Counted from the stretch's first letter, positions 15,704-23,921 are shown. The stretch: DNA of 25,333 bases from JAZLIL01 sp045617405 (GCA_045617405.1 JAZLIL010000193.1:1-25333); one strand, 5' to 3'. Notes: generated by a model from the sequence alone, not told the origin. Numbers and translations are program-made.

Positions 15704-17566
15704 TTACCTTGTCACCCTGATTACACGAACCATACCGCCGTTTACCTCGGGCTTGTCGTAGTATGCCATGATCTGTCTGTTCTCAAGGTTCATCGAGCGA
15801 AGCTCTGCTATCGACATAATCTTTACATCCGAGCTCTCACCGTAGTAGACAATGACATCAGGTGATAGTCTCATACTGCTTTCCCTGTTGTAAATCCTGT
15901 CGATTCCGATACTTGTTACTGCCGAGAAAGTATTAAGTGATGTGGCCTTCTTTACCTGCCCGTTCTCAAACTCTATTGAAGCGGGAGCCTGCATTGTCGA
16001 ACCTCCGGTAAAGTCCGCGAGTGCCCTTGCCGTTGTCTTCGTTCCCGCCTTGTCATAAGTGAAAGTAATCGTAGTTCCGGTAAGTTCCGTATAGTACATG
16101 TAGACATACTGCTTCTCGTCGCCGGTGTAGCCGTTAAGGATAAGCACTTCGACATTTCCCGACTCGTTGAGGCGGCTGTAGAGAACATCCTTGGAATTGA
16201 TTTTGCAGCCTGTGATTCTGTCTAAGGTCAGTTCATATGTACCGTCATCAGTAACATCGGCAATGTAGACATTCCTGGCGAAGATTCTGTCGCCGATGCT
16301 TGCGCCGTCCTCTGATATCTCTCCCGTAACATAAACTCCGGAAACATCGTTAAGCGAGCTTGCCGTGAGAGTCTTGACCGTAGCCGTGTTGTCCTTTGAT
16401 GAGTAGACAATTGCTGTTCCTGCAGCAAGACCTCCTGCGCTTCCCTTGCAGCTTATCTTCTGGTCCTTGCCGTTCTCGTCGCTGAATTCGATGTAGGTTT
16501 CGGAATTCGACATGGCGGTTCTCTTTGCCACACTCTTTACGACACCGAAGATCTCAACGGGCTTTGTCCTGCTTGAATAAATAGCCGCAATCTTTCCGTC
16601 GGAATCAAACGCACACGTAACTACATCGCCCGCACTGATTGTTCCGCCGACCTTGACGCTTGCAACCGCTGCCGTGCTTCCAAGTTCATAGGTTTTTCCG
16701 CTCAGCTGAATCGCCGTAGGGTAGAGAACGGAATCCTTTACCTTTTCGATCGTGCCGTAGACGAAATTGCTGTAGGCCCATACAGTATTTGAATTCTCAG
16801 AATAGTAGATAATGTCGTAAAGCTTCACGTCAAACCAGTTCGCAAACTCGTCGTTTCTGTAGACGGTTGCCGAGCCCTGCTTTACGGGAAGCGTTGCAAG
16901 AAACTCGTCGCTGTCATTGACGAACGGACCCTTGCGATCGGAAACAATCCCGTTGCCTGCAATCACCTTGCCGTCACTTGACTGTATGCAACCGAGACGT
17001 TCGCCGTAGATCCTTCCGTTCACTTCAACTGCGAGAGTATTATAGATAAGTGTTTTGCACTTTTCGGAAGAAAGCTTTTCACCGGCTTTTACATTAAGCT
17101 CGTCGGTGATTTTAAGCTCCTTCGCAAGATTCATAAGAGAAGAGATGCTCTTAGGACTCTTATCGGCCGTAAATCCGACCACCTTTGTGAGTGCCGAAAT
17201 GGCCTCCGTCGACGTGATCGTCTTTCCGGGTCTGAACTTTCCCTTGAGATTTGCCGTCATATAGCCCTGCTTTGCGCAATAGGCAATGTACTTTGCCGCC
17301 CAGTGTGTCTGCCTGACATCGCTGTAAACAGAGTAGCCCGTGTGAGCTGTGTCCTCAGCGCCTGTCAGTACATAAAGCATCTGCGCAAACTGTGCTCTTG
17401 AAACATCCCCCGATACCTTCTTATCCGTGGCAAAGATGCCGAGCTGGTCTACAAGCGATGTGTCCGTTGCTGCCTGCACCGTCTCGGACGATGTACACAC
17501 AACAACCATCATCACAGCCAGCATAAGGACAAGAGAGTACCTGACGATACCTAATGCCTTTTTCAT
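15704..17566 (-). CDS. S-layer homology (SLH) domain surface protein
   Basis: A 620-residue exported protein. The signal peptide (about 1-32) ends in TVQAA. Residues about 40-180 contain SLH-like repeats: SRAQFAQMLYVLTG, YSDVRQTHWAAKYIAYCAKQGYMTANLKGKFRPGKTITSTEAI, and a weaker third repeat near 145-180. Such repeats hold proteins on secondary cell-wall polymers. The remaining 440 residues are beta-rich, without cysteine clusters or enzyme motifs I recognise. The start at 17566 follows GGAGGTTAAT. Its stop is 77 bases before the adaptor gene, with no terminator, so it appears to be the first gene of the export operon. It may be a wall-anchored partner of the MacAB-like machine, taking the place an outer-membrane channel would have in Gram-negatives (inference). 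Confidence 0.87.
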   Translation of the reverse strand: MKKALGIVRYSLVLMLAVMMVVVCTSSETVQAATDTSLVDQLGIFATDKKVSGDVSRAQFAQMLYVLTGAEDTAHTGYSVYSDVRQTHWAAKYIAYCAKQGYMTANLKGKFRPGKTITSTEAISALTKVVGFTADKSPKSISSLMNLAKELKITDELNVKAGEKLSSEKCKTLIYNTLAVEVNGRIYGERLGCIQSSDGKVIAGNGIVSDRKGPFVNDSDEFLATLPVKQGSATVYRNDEFANWFDVKLYDIIYYSENSNTVWAYSNFVYGTIEKVKDSVLYPTAIQLSGKTYELGSTAAVASVKVGGTISAGDVVTCAFDSDGKIAAIYSSRTKPVEIFGVVKSVAKRTAMSNSETYIEFSDENGKDQKISCKGSAGGLAAGTAIVYSSKDNTATVKTLTASSLNDVSGVYVTGEISEDGASIGDRIFARNVYIADVTDDGTYELTLDRITGCKINSKDVLYSRLNESGNVEVLILNGYTGDEKQYVYMYYTELTGTTITFTYDKAGTKTTARALADFTGGSTMQAPASIEFENGQVKKATSLNTFSAVTSIGIDRIYNRESSMRLSPDVIVYYGESSDVKIMSIAELRSMNLENRQIMAYYDKPEVNGGMVRVIRVTR

Positions 17567-17600
17567 ATTAACCTCCGATTTCCCGTTTTTACTCTAAAGA

Positions 17601-17629
17601 AGTATAGCACAGAAATCGGATAAAATCGA
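17601..17629 (-). promoter_or_regulatory. Promoter of the SLH-export operon with flanking inverted repeat
   Basis: A TATACT box (17606-17601) preceded by TGC forms an extended -10. The -35 position (TCGATT at 17629-17624) is poor, as often tolerated with an extended -10. A 9-bp inverted repeat TCCGATTTC/GAAATCGGA (17574-17582 and 17612-17620) flanks the -10 box. One arm lies in the promoter spacer and the other touches the ribosome binding site, so it would act as DNA rather than as an RNA hairpin. Confidence 0.45.
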
Positions 17630-17654
17630 TAATACACACTATTTACAAAATTTT

Positions 17655-20288
17655 TTACTTGTTTGGACGCGGAAGGTACTCGCCAAGCTTCACTCCCGAG
17701 ACCGACGGTCTGTCGATGTAGACCGCTCCGTACTGCTCGCGCATGGCGCGAACCTCCCTCAAAAGCTCGGGTGCACTCATAAGCCGGCACCCCTGGCCGA
17801 GGATAATCACCTGTTCCATCCCGTCCGACGTGGCAACCGTGACATCATGCTCACGTCCAAGCTTGTGAGACAGCCTCTCAATGTAGGTGTCCGCCGTCTC
17901 CGCTTCCTTTGTGTAAACAACCGTAATCCCGGACCACTCTTCCGTCTTTGTAACTCCGCCCGCCACCTTGTAGGCGTCAAACACGAGAATAACCGTCGAT
18001 TCCGAATAGCCGCGATAGTCCCCAAGGATGTCCATAAGCCTGAATCTCGCGCTGTCAAGGCTCTTTGCTGCGAGCGCCTTAAGCTCATCCCAGGCAAATA
18101 TGATGTTGTAGCCATCGACAAGAAGGTATCGTTCTCTCTTCCCGGCAGGCTTCGCGGCCTTGATTTTCTCGATGGAATGCGCCAGCCTTCTTGCTTCAAT
18201 TGCCTCTTCGTTAAAATTTCTCGTCTTCTGCTGAGACGGAAGCTCCCGCTTTACTTCTCCGTAGGTCTTTGTAAAAATTTCCTCAAGCTCTTTGTCTGTA
18301 GCTTTCGTCTTTGACACGGGTGCGGGCTCTTCATATGAAGGGCTGTCAGGCATTTCCTCAGCACTAAATCCCGTATCGATGTGCATGTACTCGTGCACGT
18401 GATCCCACGGAATGACGATTCCCGCGCCGCCCGAACAGAATACTGAATCTGCGGTGTTTTCAAGGTCGCGGTCGGGATCGTAAGCGAAGGAGGCAATTAC
18501 CTCGTCGGAATTGTGACACGGTCTGTAGCCGCCTGCAATGCAGGTCAGGGTTCCCCGCCCCTTTGTGTAAGCGGCAACCTCCATTGCATAGTTCTGAAGT
18601 GAAGCGACAGGTGCACTTCCCGTTATTGTGGCAAGATCGCCCCTAAGGTCAGGCGAAGAGAACTTTGCAAACCGTCTGTCAAGGTCCGAAAGGGCACGTC
18701 CGACTGCCTCTGAAGGTATCTCAAGGGCAAACTCATAGTAGGGTTCAAGAAGCTCCGACCGCGCATGGCGAAGACCGTTCCGGACTGCCCTGTAGGTTGC
18801 CTGTCTGAAATCCCCGCCCTCGGTGTGCTTTGTGTGGGCACGCCCCGCTATGAGGGTGATCTTCATATCCGTGACAGGAGAACCCGTGAGAACTCCGACA
18901 TGCTGCTTTTCGTAAAGATGCGTAAGGATCAGGCGCTGCCAGTTGCGGTCGAGATCGTCCTCGCTGACCGATGATTTGAAGACCATTCCGCTTCCGGCTT
19001 CAAGCGGTTCGAGAAGGAGATGTACCTCTGCATAGTGGCGAAGCGGTTCGAAATGACCAACGCCCTCTGCGACAGACGAAATCGTCTCCTTGTAGAGAAT
19101 CGCACCGCTGCCAAATTCTACATCGATAGAAAACCTTGAAGAAATCACCTGCTTTAATACCTGAAGCTGAATTTCTCCCATGACGCAGGCCTCAAGCGCT
19201 CCGGTCTTTTCGTTTCTTGAAATACGAAGCTGCGGATCCTCTTCAGAAAGAAGGCTGAGCTTACGAAAAGCACTGACACTGTCGACACCGTCGGGAAGTA
19301 TGATCTCGTAGGTCAGGACGGGCGAAAGAACCGGCTCGGTCAGATTCTCCGGCATGCCAAGCCCCTGACCCGCAAATGTTGATGAAAGACCGGTGACGCA
19401 GCAGACATCGCCTGCGCGTACTTCTTCAGCAGGTTCATACTTTGTCCCCGAGTAGATTCTGATCTGATTACACTTTTCGGGGGCGTCGGCGCCGGTCGGG
19501 ACAAAATCCTTCACGTGAAGACTTCCGCCAAGAAGACGCATATGTGTCAGGCGCTCGCCCTTCTCGTCTCTCGTAATCTTAAACACTCTTGCCGCAAAAC
19601 CTGCTTCAGGAGTTCTTTCCGGAATCAGGTCGCTAAGACCGCAAAGAAGCTCCTCCACGCCTTCAAGCTTCAGCGCCGAGCCAAAAAAGCAGGGGAACAG
19701 TTTTCTCCTGGCGATGAGCCCGGGAAGCTTTGCCTCGTCAAGCGTCCCGCTTTCCATGTAGGATTCGAGAAGCTCCTCGTCACAAAGGGCAATGTTTTCG
19801 AAGAAGTCATCGTCTCTCTTTGAGAAATCGACACAGGATCCGGACAGTTTTTCGCGAAGTTCAGCAAGGAGAGCCTCCCTTGAAGCTCCCTCGCGATCCA
19901 TTTTGTTTACGAATATAAAGGTCGGAATGCCATACCGCTCAAGAAGCCGAAACAGCGTGAGGGTGTGGCCTCGAACACCGTCATCGCCGCTGACAAGAAG
20001 CACGGCGGCATCAAGAACGGGCAGCGTCCTCTCTGTTTCAGCAGAAAAGTCCACATGGCCCGGTGTATCAAGAAGTGTAAATTCCGTATCCTTAAAGCCG
20101 AAAACGGCCTGTTTAGAATAAATCGTAATCCCGCGGCTTCTCTCAAGCTCGTTTGTGTCGAAGAATGTATCCTTATGATCGACTCGCCCGAGCGTACGAA
20201 GAATTCCCGTCTTATAGAGAATCGCCTCGGACAGCGTGGTTTTACCCGAATCAACATGGGCAATCACTGCAATACAACACTTTTTCAC
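17655..20288 (-). CDS. Tet(M)/EF-G-like translational GTPase fused to a YacP/Rae1-like NYN nuclease domain
   Basis: An 877-residue fusion. The G domain shows AHVDSGKTT (10-18), RSRGITI (50-56), DTPGH (74-78), NKMD (128-131) and SAL (204-206). The short distance between the last two indicates that the EF-G G' insert is missing, as in Tet(M)/Tet(O). Domains II to V run to about 635. After a charged linker (636-717), residues 718-865 form a NYN/YacP domain with acidic residues D725 (LLVDGYNII), D771 (VFDAYK), D800 (ETADTYIE) and D822 (ATSDGMEQ). YacP of Bacillus is Rae1, a ribosome A-site mRNA endonuclease; Tet(M) binds near the A site. The domain IV loop reads HTKHTEGGDFR (485-495), without Tet(M)'s YSPVST, so tetracycline resistance is not assured. 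Start: GTG at 20288, with GGAGGA six bases before it. It lies 16 bases behind the response regulator. Confidence 0.9.
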   Translation of the reverse strand: MKKCCIAVIAHVDSGKTTLSEAILYKTGILRTLGRVDHKDTFFDTNELERSRGITIYSKQAVFGFKDTEFTLLDTPGHVDFSAETERTLPVLDAAVLLVSGDDGVRGHTLTLFRLLERYGIPTFIFVNKMDREGASREALLAELREKLSGSCVDFSKRDDDFFENIALCDEELLESYMESGTLDEAKLPGLIARRKLFPCFFGSALKLEGVEELLCGLSDLIPERTPEAGFAARVFKITRDEKGERLTHMRLLGGSLHVKDFVPTGADAPEKCNQIRIYSGTKYEPAEEVRAGDVCCVTGLSSTFAGQGLGMPENLTEPVLSPVLTYEIILPDGVDSVSAFRKLSLLSEEDPQLRISRNEKTGALEACVMGEIQLQVLKQVISSRFSIDVEFGSGAILYKETISSVAEGVGHFEPLRHYAEVHLLLEPLEAGSGMVFKSSVSEDDLDRNWQRLILTHLYEKQHVGVLTGSPVTDMKITLIAGRAHTKHTEGGDFRQATYRAVRNGLRHARSELLEPYYEFALEIPSEAVGRALSDLDRRFAKFSSPDLRGDLATITGSAPVASLQNYAMEVAAYTKGRGTLTCIAGGYRPCHNSDEVIASFAYDPDRDLENTADSVFCSGGAGIVIPWDHVHEYMHIDTGFSAEEMPDSPSYEEPAPVSKTKATDKELEEIFTKTYGEVKRELPSQQKTRNFNEEAIEARRLAHSIEKIKAAKPAGKRERYLLVDGYNIIFAWDELKALAAKSLDSARFRLMDILGDYRGYSESTVILVFDAYKVAGGVTKTEEWSGITVVYTKEAETADTYIERLSHKLGREHDVTVATSDGMEQVIILGQGCRLMSAPELLREVRAMREQYGAVYIDRPSVSGVKLGEYLPRPNK

Positions 20289-20300
20289 ATGTGTTCCTCC
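20285..20300 (-). promoter_or_regulatory. Ribosome binding site with nested ATG-TGA start-stop
   Basis: GGAGGA (20300-20295) serves two possible starts. The in-frame GTG (20288-20286) begins the GTPase-nuclease gene. An ATG two bases earlier (20290-20288), out of frame, is followed at once by TGA (20287-20285). The minimal start-stop could be incidental or could lower or couple initiation. Confidence 0.5.
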
Positions 20301-20304
20301 GTCA

Positions 20305-21042
20305 TTACTTCGAAGCGATACTGTTCGCATACTCGGAATAGCTCATTCCCGTGTACTTTTTGAAACAGCGTCCGAAATAATTGGGGTCGGGAATACCTAC
20401 ATCAATGGCTGTCGCAAACATCTTGGAATTGGTCTTTGCCATCTCCTTTGCACGTTCCATCCTGCATTCCGTCAGGTACTCGACAAAGCTCTTTCCTGTT
20501 TCAAGCTTGAACTTCCTGCTAAGATAACTCGAACTGAAGCCAAACATCTGAGCAACGCCTGTAAGGTTGATCTTTGAGTCGGTAAAATTTTCCCGAAGGT
20601 AGTTCTCAATCTGGCCGATGACCGTGGGCTCCATAACCTTCCCGTTCTCGCCCTCATCCCTTGAAGTCTCGTCGAGATACTTCCTGACTTTTGCAAGCGT
20701 CTCGGCAACTTCCGTCCTGACTACGGGCTTTAACATGTACTCAAAGACTCTGAGTCTGATGCACTGTCTTGCATACTCAAACTCATCAAATGCCGACATG
20801 ATAATAATCACGAGATTCGGATAACGCTTTGTGGCAATCTCGGCGAATTCAATTCCGTTCATAAACGGCATCGAAATATCAACAAAAGCAATGTCGGGCC
20901 GCATCTCGTCAATTACGTTTATTGCCTCAATTCCGTTTTCTGCCTCACCGACAATCTGCATGTCGAACTGTTCCCAGTTGATTGAAGCACGCATAAGTTT
21001 TCTTGCCGACTGCTCATCATCAATTAGCATCACTCTGTACAT
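20305..21042 (-). CDS. YesN-type response regulator, AraC family output
   Basis: A 245-residue two-component regulator. The receiver domain (about 1-120) has the acidic pair D8-D9, phosphoacceptor D55 in FVDISMPFMNG and K105 in MLKPV. The C-terminal AraC/XylS double helix-turn-helix (about 143-243) includes GFSSSYLSRKFKLETGKSFVEYL and a second, conserved helix pair GIPDPNYFGRCFKKYTGMSYSEY. This short linker form is typical of YesN partners of YesM kinases that govern carbohydrate transport operons in Firmicutes. The start at 21042 has GGAGGT eight bases before it and overlaps the kinase gene by 23 bases. The GTPase-nuclease gene follows after 16 bases, so the three are probably cotranscribed. 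Probable target: the sugar ABC operon upstream (inference from position). Confidence 0.94.
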   Translation of the reverse strand: MYRVMLIDDEQSARKLMRASINWEQFDMQIVGEAENGIEAINVIDEMRPDIAFVDISMPFMNGIEFAEIATKRYPNLVIIIMSAFDEFEYARQCIRLRVFEYMLKPVVRTEVAETLAKVRKYLDETSRDEGENGKVMEPTVIGQIENYLRENFTDSKINLTGVAQMFGFSSSYLSRKFKLETGKSFVEYLTECRMERAKEMAKTNSKMFATAIDVGIPDPNYFGRCFKKYTGMSYSEYANSIASK

Positions 21043-22816
21043 TGCTCTTACCTCCGTTCTGAATAATCAGATATGGAATAACAATCTCAATCTGTGTATA
21101 TTCCCCGAGTTCGCTCGTAATCCTGACTACATCGTCACTGTCGCAGTAGTACCTTATTCTCTGAATTGTTCCACGAAGACCGAAGCTCGATATCTGCCCG
21201 GCCTCTCCGGCAATTTCGTCATCCGTCTTTGTGGCAAGAATCCGCGATATCACGTCTTCGCTCATGCCGACACCGGTGTCATAGACAGTGATGTGAATTC
21301 CGTCATTAAGAAGCCTTGCCGTGATCTTAATCAGACCTTCCTCCCCCTTGAGACGTATTCCGTGATAGATACTGTTCTCAACAAGCGGCTGGAGAAGAAG
21401 CTTCGGAATCATACATCCTTTTGCATCCTCGTCAATATCGTACTCATCGCGGATGATATCACCGTACCTGAGCTTCTGCAGCGACAGGTAATCCTTAATG
21501 ATTGCTATTTCACGGGCAAGCGGAATCTCCCTGTCGCCGTGGCTTAAGAAATTGCGGTAGAAGCTGCCGAGTGTCTCGACCGCCGAATGGACCTCGGCTG
21601 CACCCACATCAAGCGCCATGCAGTCGATTGTCTCAAGTGAATTATAGAGAAAATGCGGCTTTATCTGTTCATGAAGGACTCTCATCTCCGCCTTTCTCAT
21701 CATCTTTTCGTTCTCGAGAGACTTGTTGAAGAGTTCATTCATATATGTGATCATTGAATTGTAGCTGTCCGCAAGCATTCCAAATTCGTTTTCGGGAACG
21801 TTGACATCGATCTTTTCAAGCCAGCCCTTGCTCTTTGTTTTCTCCATGGCGTTCGACAGCTCGATGATGTGACGGGTCAGGTTCTTGTTTACAAACGCCC
21901 CGGCAATAATGACGGAGAGAAGGAATGCTATAAAAATAAGAATGAGCATGTACACTGTCTCCCGGGGAACAACATCTGTATCCGCCTCGGTCCGGCAAAG
22001 AACAATAAGCGGAATGCCCTTGATCCTGCAGCCGGATACCATTCCCGTTGACAAGCCGTTTCGAAGCTCCTTATGAACATACTCTGTGCTGTCAAAGACA
22101 GGGTCATACATGTTGAAAAGCTCAACGCTTCCGGAGAGATAATTACCCTTGTCATCAAGTACACAGACACGATCTTCGCCCTGATCGAAGGTAATCCTGT
22201 CAATCATTCTCATTGAGATGTTCATAAGCAGGATTCCTGTGCGCTTTTGCGTCAGAATATCGTTGATCTCTCTCTCTATCGTAAGAAGCGGTTCACCGTT
22301 TACACGAACGACTGCATCATCGGCATTCATTCTAATGATGACACCGCCCGACTTCTCAAGTATAGGATTGTACCAGTCGGGATCTTTGAGCCTCTCCTCC
22401 CTCAGAATATAGGCATCCCTGTTGTTGCTAATCTGCGTCCCGTCATTTCTGATAATCATGATGCTGTCGATGTTTGTGCTGACGTTGATTACATCATAAA
22501 TTCCGAACCTCGCATCATTTGCCATTCCGACATCGGCGCTCTTCGCTCTTAAATACTTCGTAACATCCTCGTTCATCATAACGAGCCTTGAAATGTCCTT
22601 GTAGCTGTCCATTTTTGCAATAATACTCGATGCTATGTTATTGAGGATTGTCTCAGATTCTCTGATCTCGTAATCGCGCTCAGCTCTCTGCGTCAGAACA
22701 ACCGAAGCGCACATGAAGACAATACCGTAAAAGATTGTTATCAAAATGATAACCAGCTTCATCCTGCTTATCAGCGATTTTCTCTTTCTGATCTTCCCGG
22801 TACCGATTGTTTCCAT
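21020..22816 (-). CDS. YesM-type sensor histidine kinase
   Basis: A 598-residue membrane kinase. TM1 (about 20-42) and TM2 (about 288-309) enclose an extracellular sensor of about 245 residues, probably a Cache fold. A HAMP segment (310-363) leads to the His_kinase (YesM/LytS-like) box with phosphoacceptor H388 in KPHFLYN and an HATPase domain: N481 in VENSIYHG and DTGVGM at 513-518. I chose the ATG at 22816 (GAGG six bases before). The longer frame begins with TTG at 22864, directly beside the -10 box at 22865-22870 and therefore upstream of the predicted transcript. It forms a pair with the overlapping response regulator and presumably senses an extracellular sugar or a binding protein. Confidence 0.94.
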   Translation of the reverse strand: METIGTGKIRKRKSLISRMKLVIILITIFYGIVFMCASVVLTQRAERDYEIRESETILNNIASSIIAKMDSYKDISRLVMMNEDVTKYLRAKSADVGMANDARFGIYDVINVSTNIDSIMIIRNDGTQISNNRDAYILREERLKDPDWYNPILEKSGGVIIRMNADDAVVRVNGEPLLTIEREINDILTQKRTGILLMNISMRMIDRITFDQGEDRVCVLDDKGNYLSGSVELFNMYDPVFDSTEYVHKELRNGLSTGMVSGCRIKGIPLIVLCRTEADTDVVPRETVYMLILIFIAFLLSVIIAGAFVNKNLTRHIIELSNAMEKTKSKGWLEKIDVNVPENEFGMLADSYNSMITYMNELFNKSLENEKMMRKAEMRVLHEQIKPHFLYNSLETIDCMALDVGAAEVHSAVETLGSFYRNFLSHGDREIPLAREIAIIKDYLSLQKLRYGDIIRDEYDIDEDAKGCMIPKLLLQPLVENSIYHGIRLKGEEGLIKITARLLNDGIHITVYDTGVGMSEDVISRILATKTDDEIAGEAGQISSFGLRGTIQRIRYYCDSDDVVRITSELGEYTQIEIVIPYLIIQNGGKSNVQSDAN

Positions 22817-22864
22817 AGGTTGCCTCATGTTTGTAAGATTTTTATAAGCACTATTTTTACCCAA

Positions 22865-22893
22865 AGTATACCATCAATATCTGCCACACGCAA
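22865..22893 (-). promoter_or_regulatory. Promoter of the kinase-regulator-GTPase unit
   Basis: On the minus strand TTGCGT (22893-22888) and TATACT (22870-22865) are 17 bases apart and TGG precedes the -10 box. Transcription would begin near 22858, 42 bases before the chosen ATG. The -35 match is only three of six, balanced by the extended -10. Confidence 0.55.
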
Positions 22894-22938
22894 GAATGAT
22901 AAATGTTATTCTCAATCCGCTTCGCTGCCTGCCCGTAC

Positions 22939-22977
22939 AAAAAAGCCCTTCGCCTTTTGCACAACAGGGTGAAGAGC
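22939..22977 (-). terminator. Second (distal) terminator of the sugar ABC operon
   Basis: On the minus strand GCTCTTCACC (22977-22968) pairs imperfectly with GGCGAAGGGC (22954-22945), one mismatch and one G-U, and TTTTTT (22944-22939) follows. It stands immediately behind the stronger hairpin and would catch read-through. Confidence 0.65.
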
Positions 22978-22979
22978 AG

Positions 22980-23021
22980 AAAAAGGGCTCATATCCAAAA
23001 GGAAGTTATGAATATGAGCCC
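22980..23021 (-). terminator. Main terminator of the sugar ABC operon
   Basis: On the minus strand GGGCTCATAT (23021-23012) pairs perfectly with ATATGAGCCC (22994-22985), and TTTTT (22984-22980) follows. The hairpin lies about 30 bases after the stop of the second permease gene, separating it from the kinase promoter. Confidence 0.88.
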
Positions 23022-23053
23022 CGTAGTTTTCATTGTTTAATTGTACTGTCCGA

Positions 23054-23920
23054 TCAGCCCTTGATAGCGCCGGCAATGAAGCTGTCCTGAATACGCTTGC
23101 TCAAGAAGATGTATACAAGAAGTGTCGGGAATGTTGCCACGCAGAGGGCGGCACCAATCGGTCCCCAAGCCGTCGTGTACTGTCCCGAAAGTGCCTGAAT
23201 ACCAACGGGCAGAGTCTTGTAGGCGGAATTCGAAATGAAGATGTTTGCGAACATCAGCTCATTCCAGCACTGAAGGAAAGTGTAGATTCCGATTGTTGCT
23301 ACAGCGGGCTTCATAAGCGGCACAATGATTCTGAAGAAGATTCCCCAGACACCGCATCCGTCGATGCAGGCTGCCTCATCAAGTTCTCTCGGAAGGTCAT
23401 TCATAAAGCCGGTGCAGATCAGTATTCCCATTGCAAGTGAGAATGCGGAATAGGGAATGATCAGGGCCCAATAGGAATTGAGCATCTTAAGCTTTGAAAG
23501 AGTAACGTAAATCGGAACAATTGAAGCATGGATGGGAATAGTAAGTCCGAGCATGAAGAACTTGTTCATGGTCTTTCTTCCCTTCCAGATAAGCCTCGTC
23601 ATGCCGTAGGTTGCCATAAGAGAAACAACAAGTGTTATCAGGATTGTCGCAACGGCAACAATAATACTGTTCAGGAAGTAACGTCCCATGTCTCCGGTGT
23701 TCATGGCATCGGAGTAGTTCTTCCAAATCCAGTACTTGGGAAGTCCTGCAACGTTTACACCGAAAATTTCCTCGTTGTTCTTAAGTGAGAAGGTGAACAT
23801 CCAATAAACAGGGAAGAGATTTACAAGAGCCCAGATAGTGAGCACAATGTAGACGAACACTTTCTTGATCTTGTCTTCTCTCTGGATCTGTGAAAGATCT
23901 TTAGTCTTTTTCTCGCCCAT
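23054..23920 (-). CDS. Carbohydrate ABC transporter permease, MalG/LacG-type
   Basis: A 288-residue inner-membrane permease with about six hydrophobic segments, the first at about 22-44 after a charged cytoplasmic tail. The ATPase-coupling EAA loop is clear: EAACIDGCGVWGIFFRIIVPLMKPA, about 40 residues before the last two segments. The C-terminus QDSFIAGAIKG is the family ending (compare GLTAGAVKG). The start at 23920 follows AGGAGGAGG and is separated from the stop of the first permease by one base, so translation is tightly coupled. No ATPase gene is seen within the window; such operons commonly borrow a shared MsmK-type ATPase encoded elsewhere (established for several Firmicutes). Substrate: a sugar or oligosaccharide, not further defined. 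Confidence 0.95.
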   Translation of the reverse strand: MGEKKTKDLSQIQREDKIKKVFVYIVLTIWALVNLFPVYWMFTFSLKNNEEIFGVNVAGLPKYWIWKNYSDAMNTGDMGRYFLNSIIVAVATILITLVVSLMATYGMTRLIWKGRKTMNKFFMLGLTIPIHASIVPIYVTLSKLKMLNSYWALIIPYSAFSLAMGILICTGFMNDLPRELDEAACIDGCGVWGIFFRIIVPLMKPAVATIGIYTFLQCWNELMFANIFISNSAYKTLPVGIQALSGQYTTAWGPIGAALCVATFPTLLVYIFLSKRIQDSFIAGAIKG

Positions 23921-23921
23921 A

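Noticed and set aside
17655..20288. Simple annotation as a tetracycline-resistance gene (tetM/tetW/tetO)
   Set aside because: The GTPase part is related, but the domain IV loop differs from Tet(M), and the protein carries an extra linker and nuclease-like domain, so a resistance name would mislead.
20831..21547. 238-codon open frame on the plus strand
   Set aside because: Runs opposite the histidine kinase and response regulator genes, spans their overlap and has no domain or start signal.
22817..22864. Longer start of the histidine kinase at a TTG
   Set aside because: The TTG lies next to the -10 box, upstream of the predicted transcription start; the ATG at 22816 has its own GAGG site.
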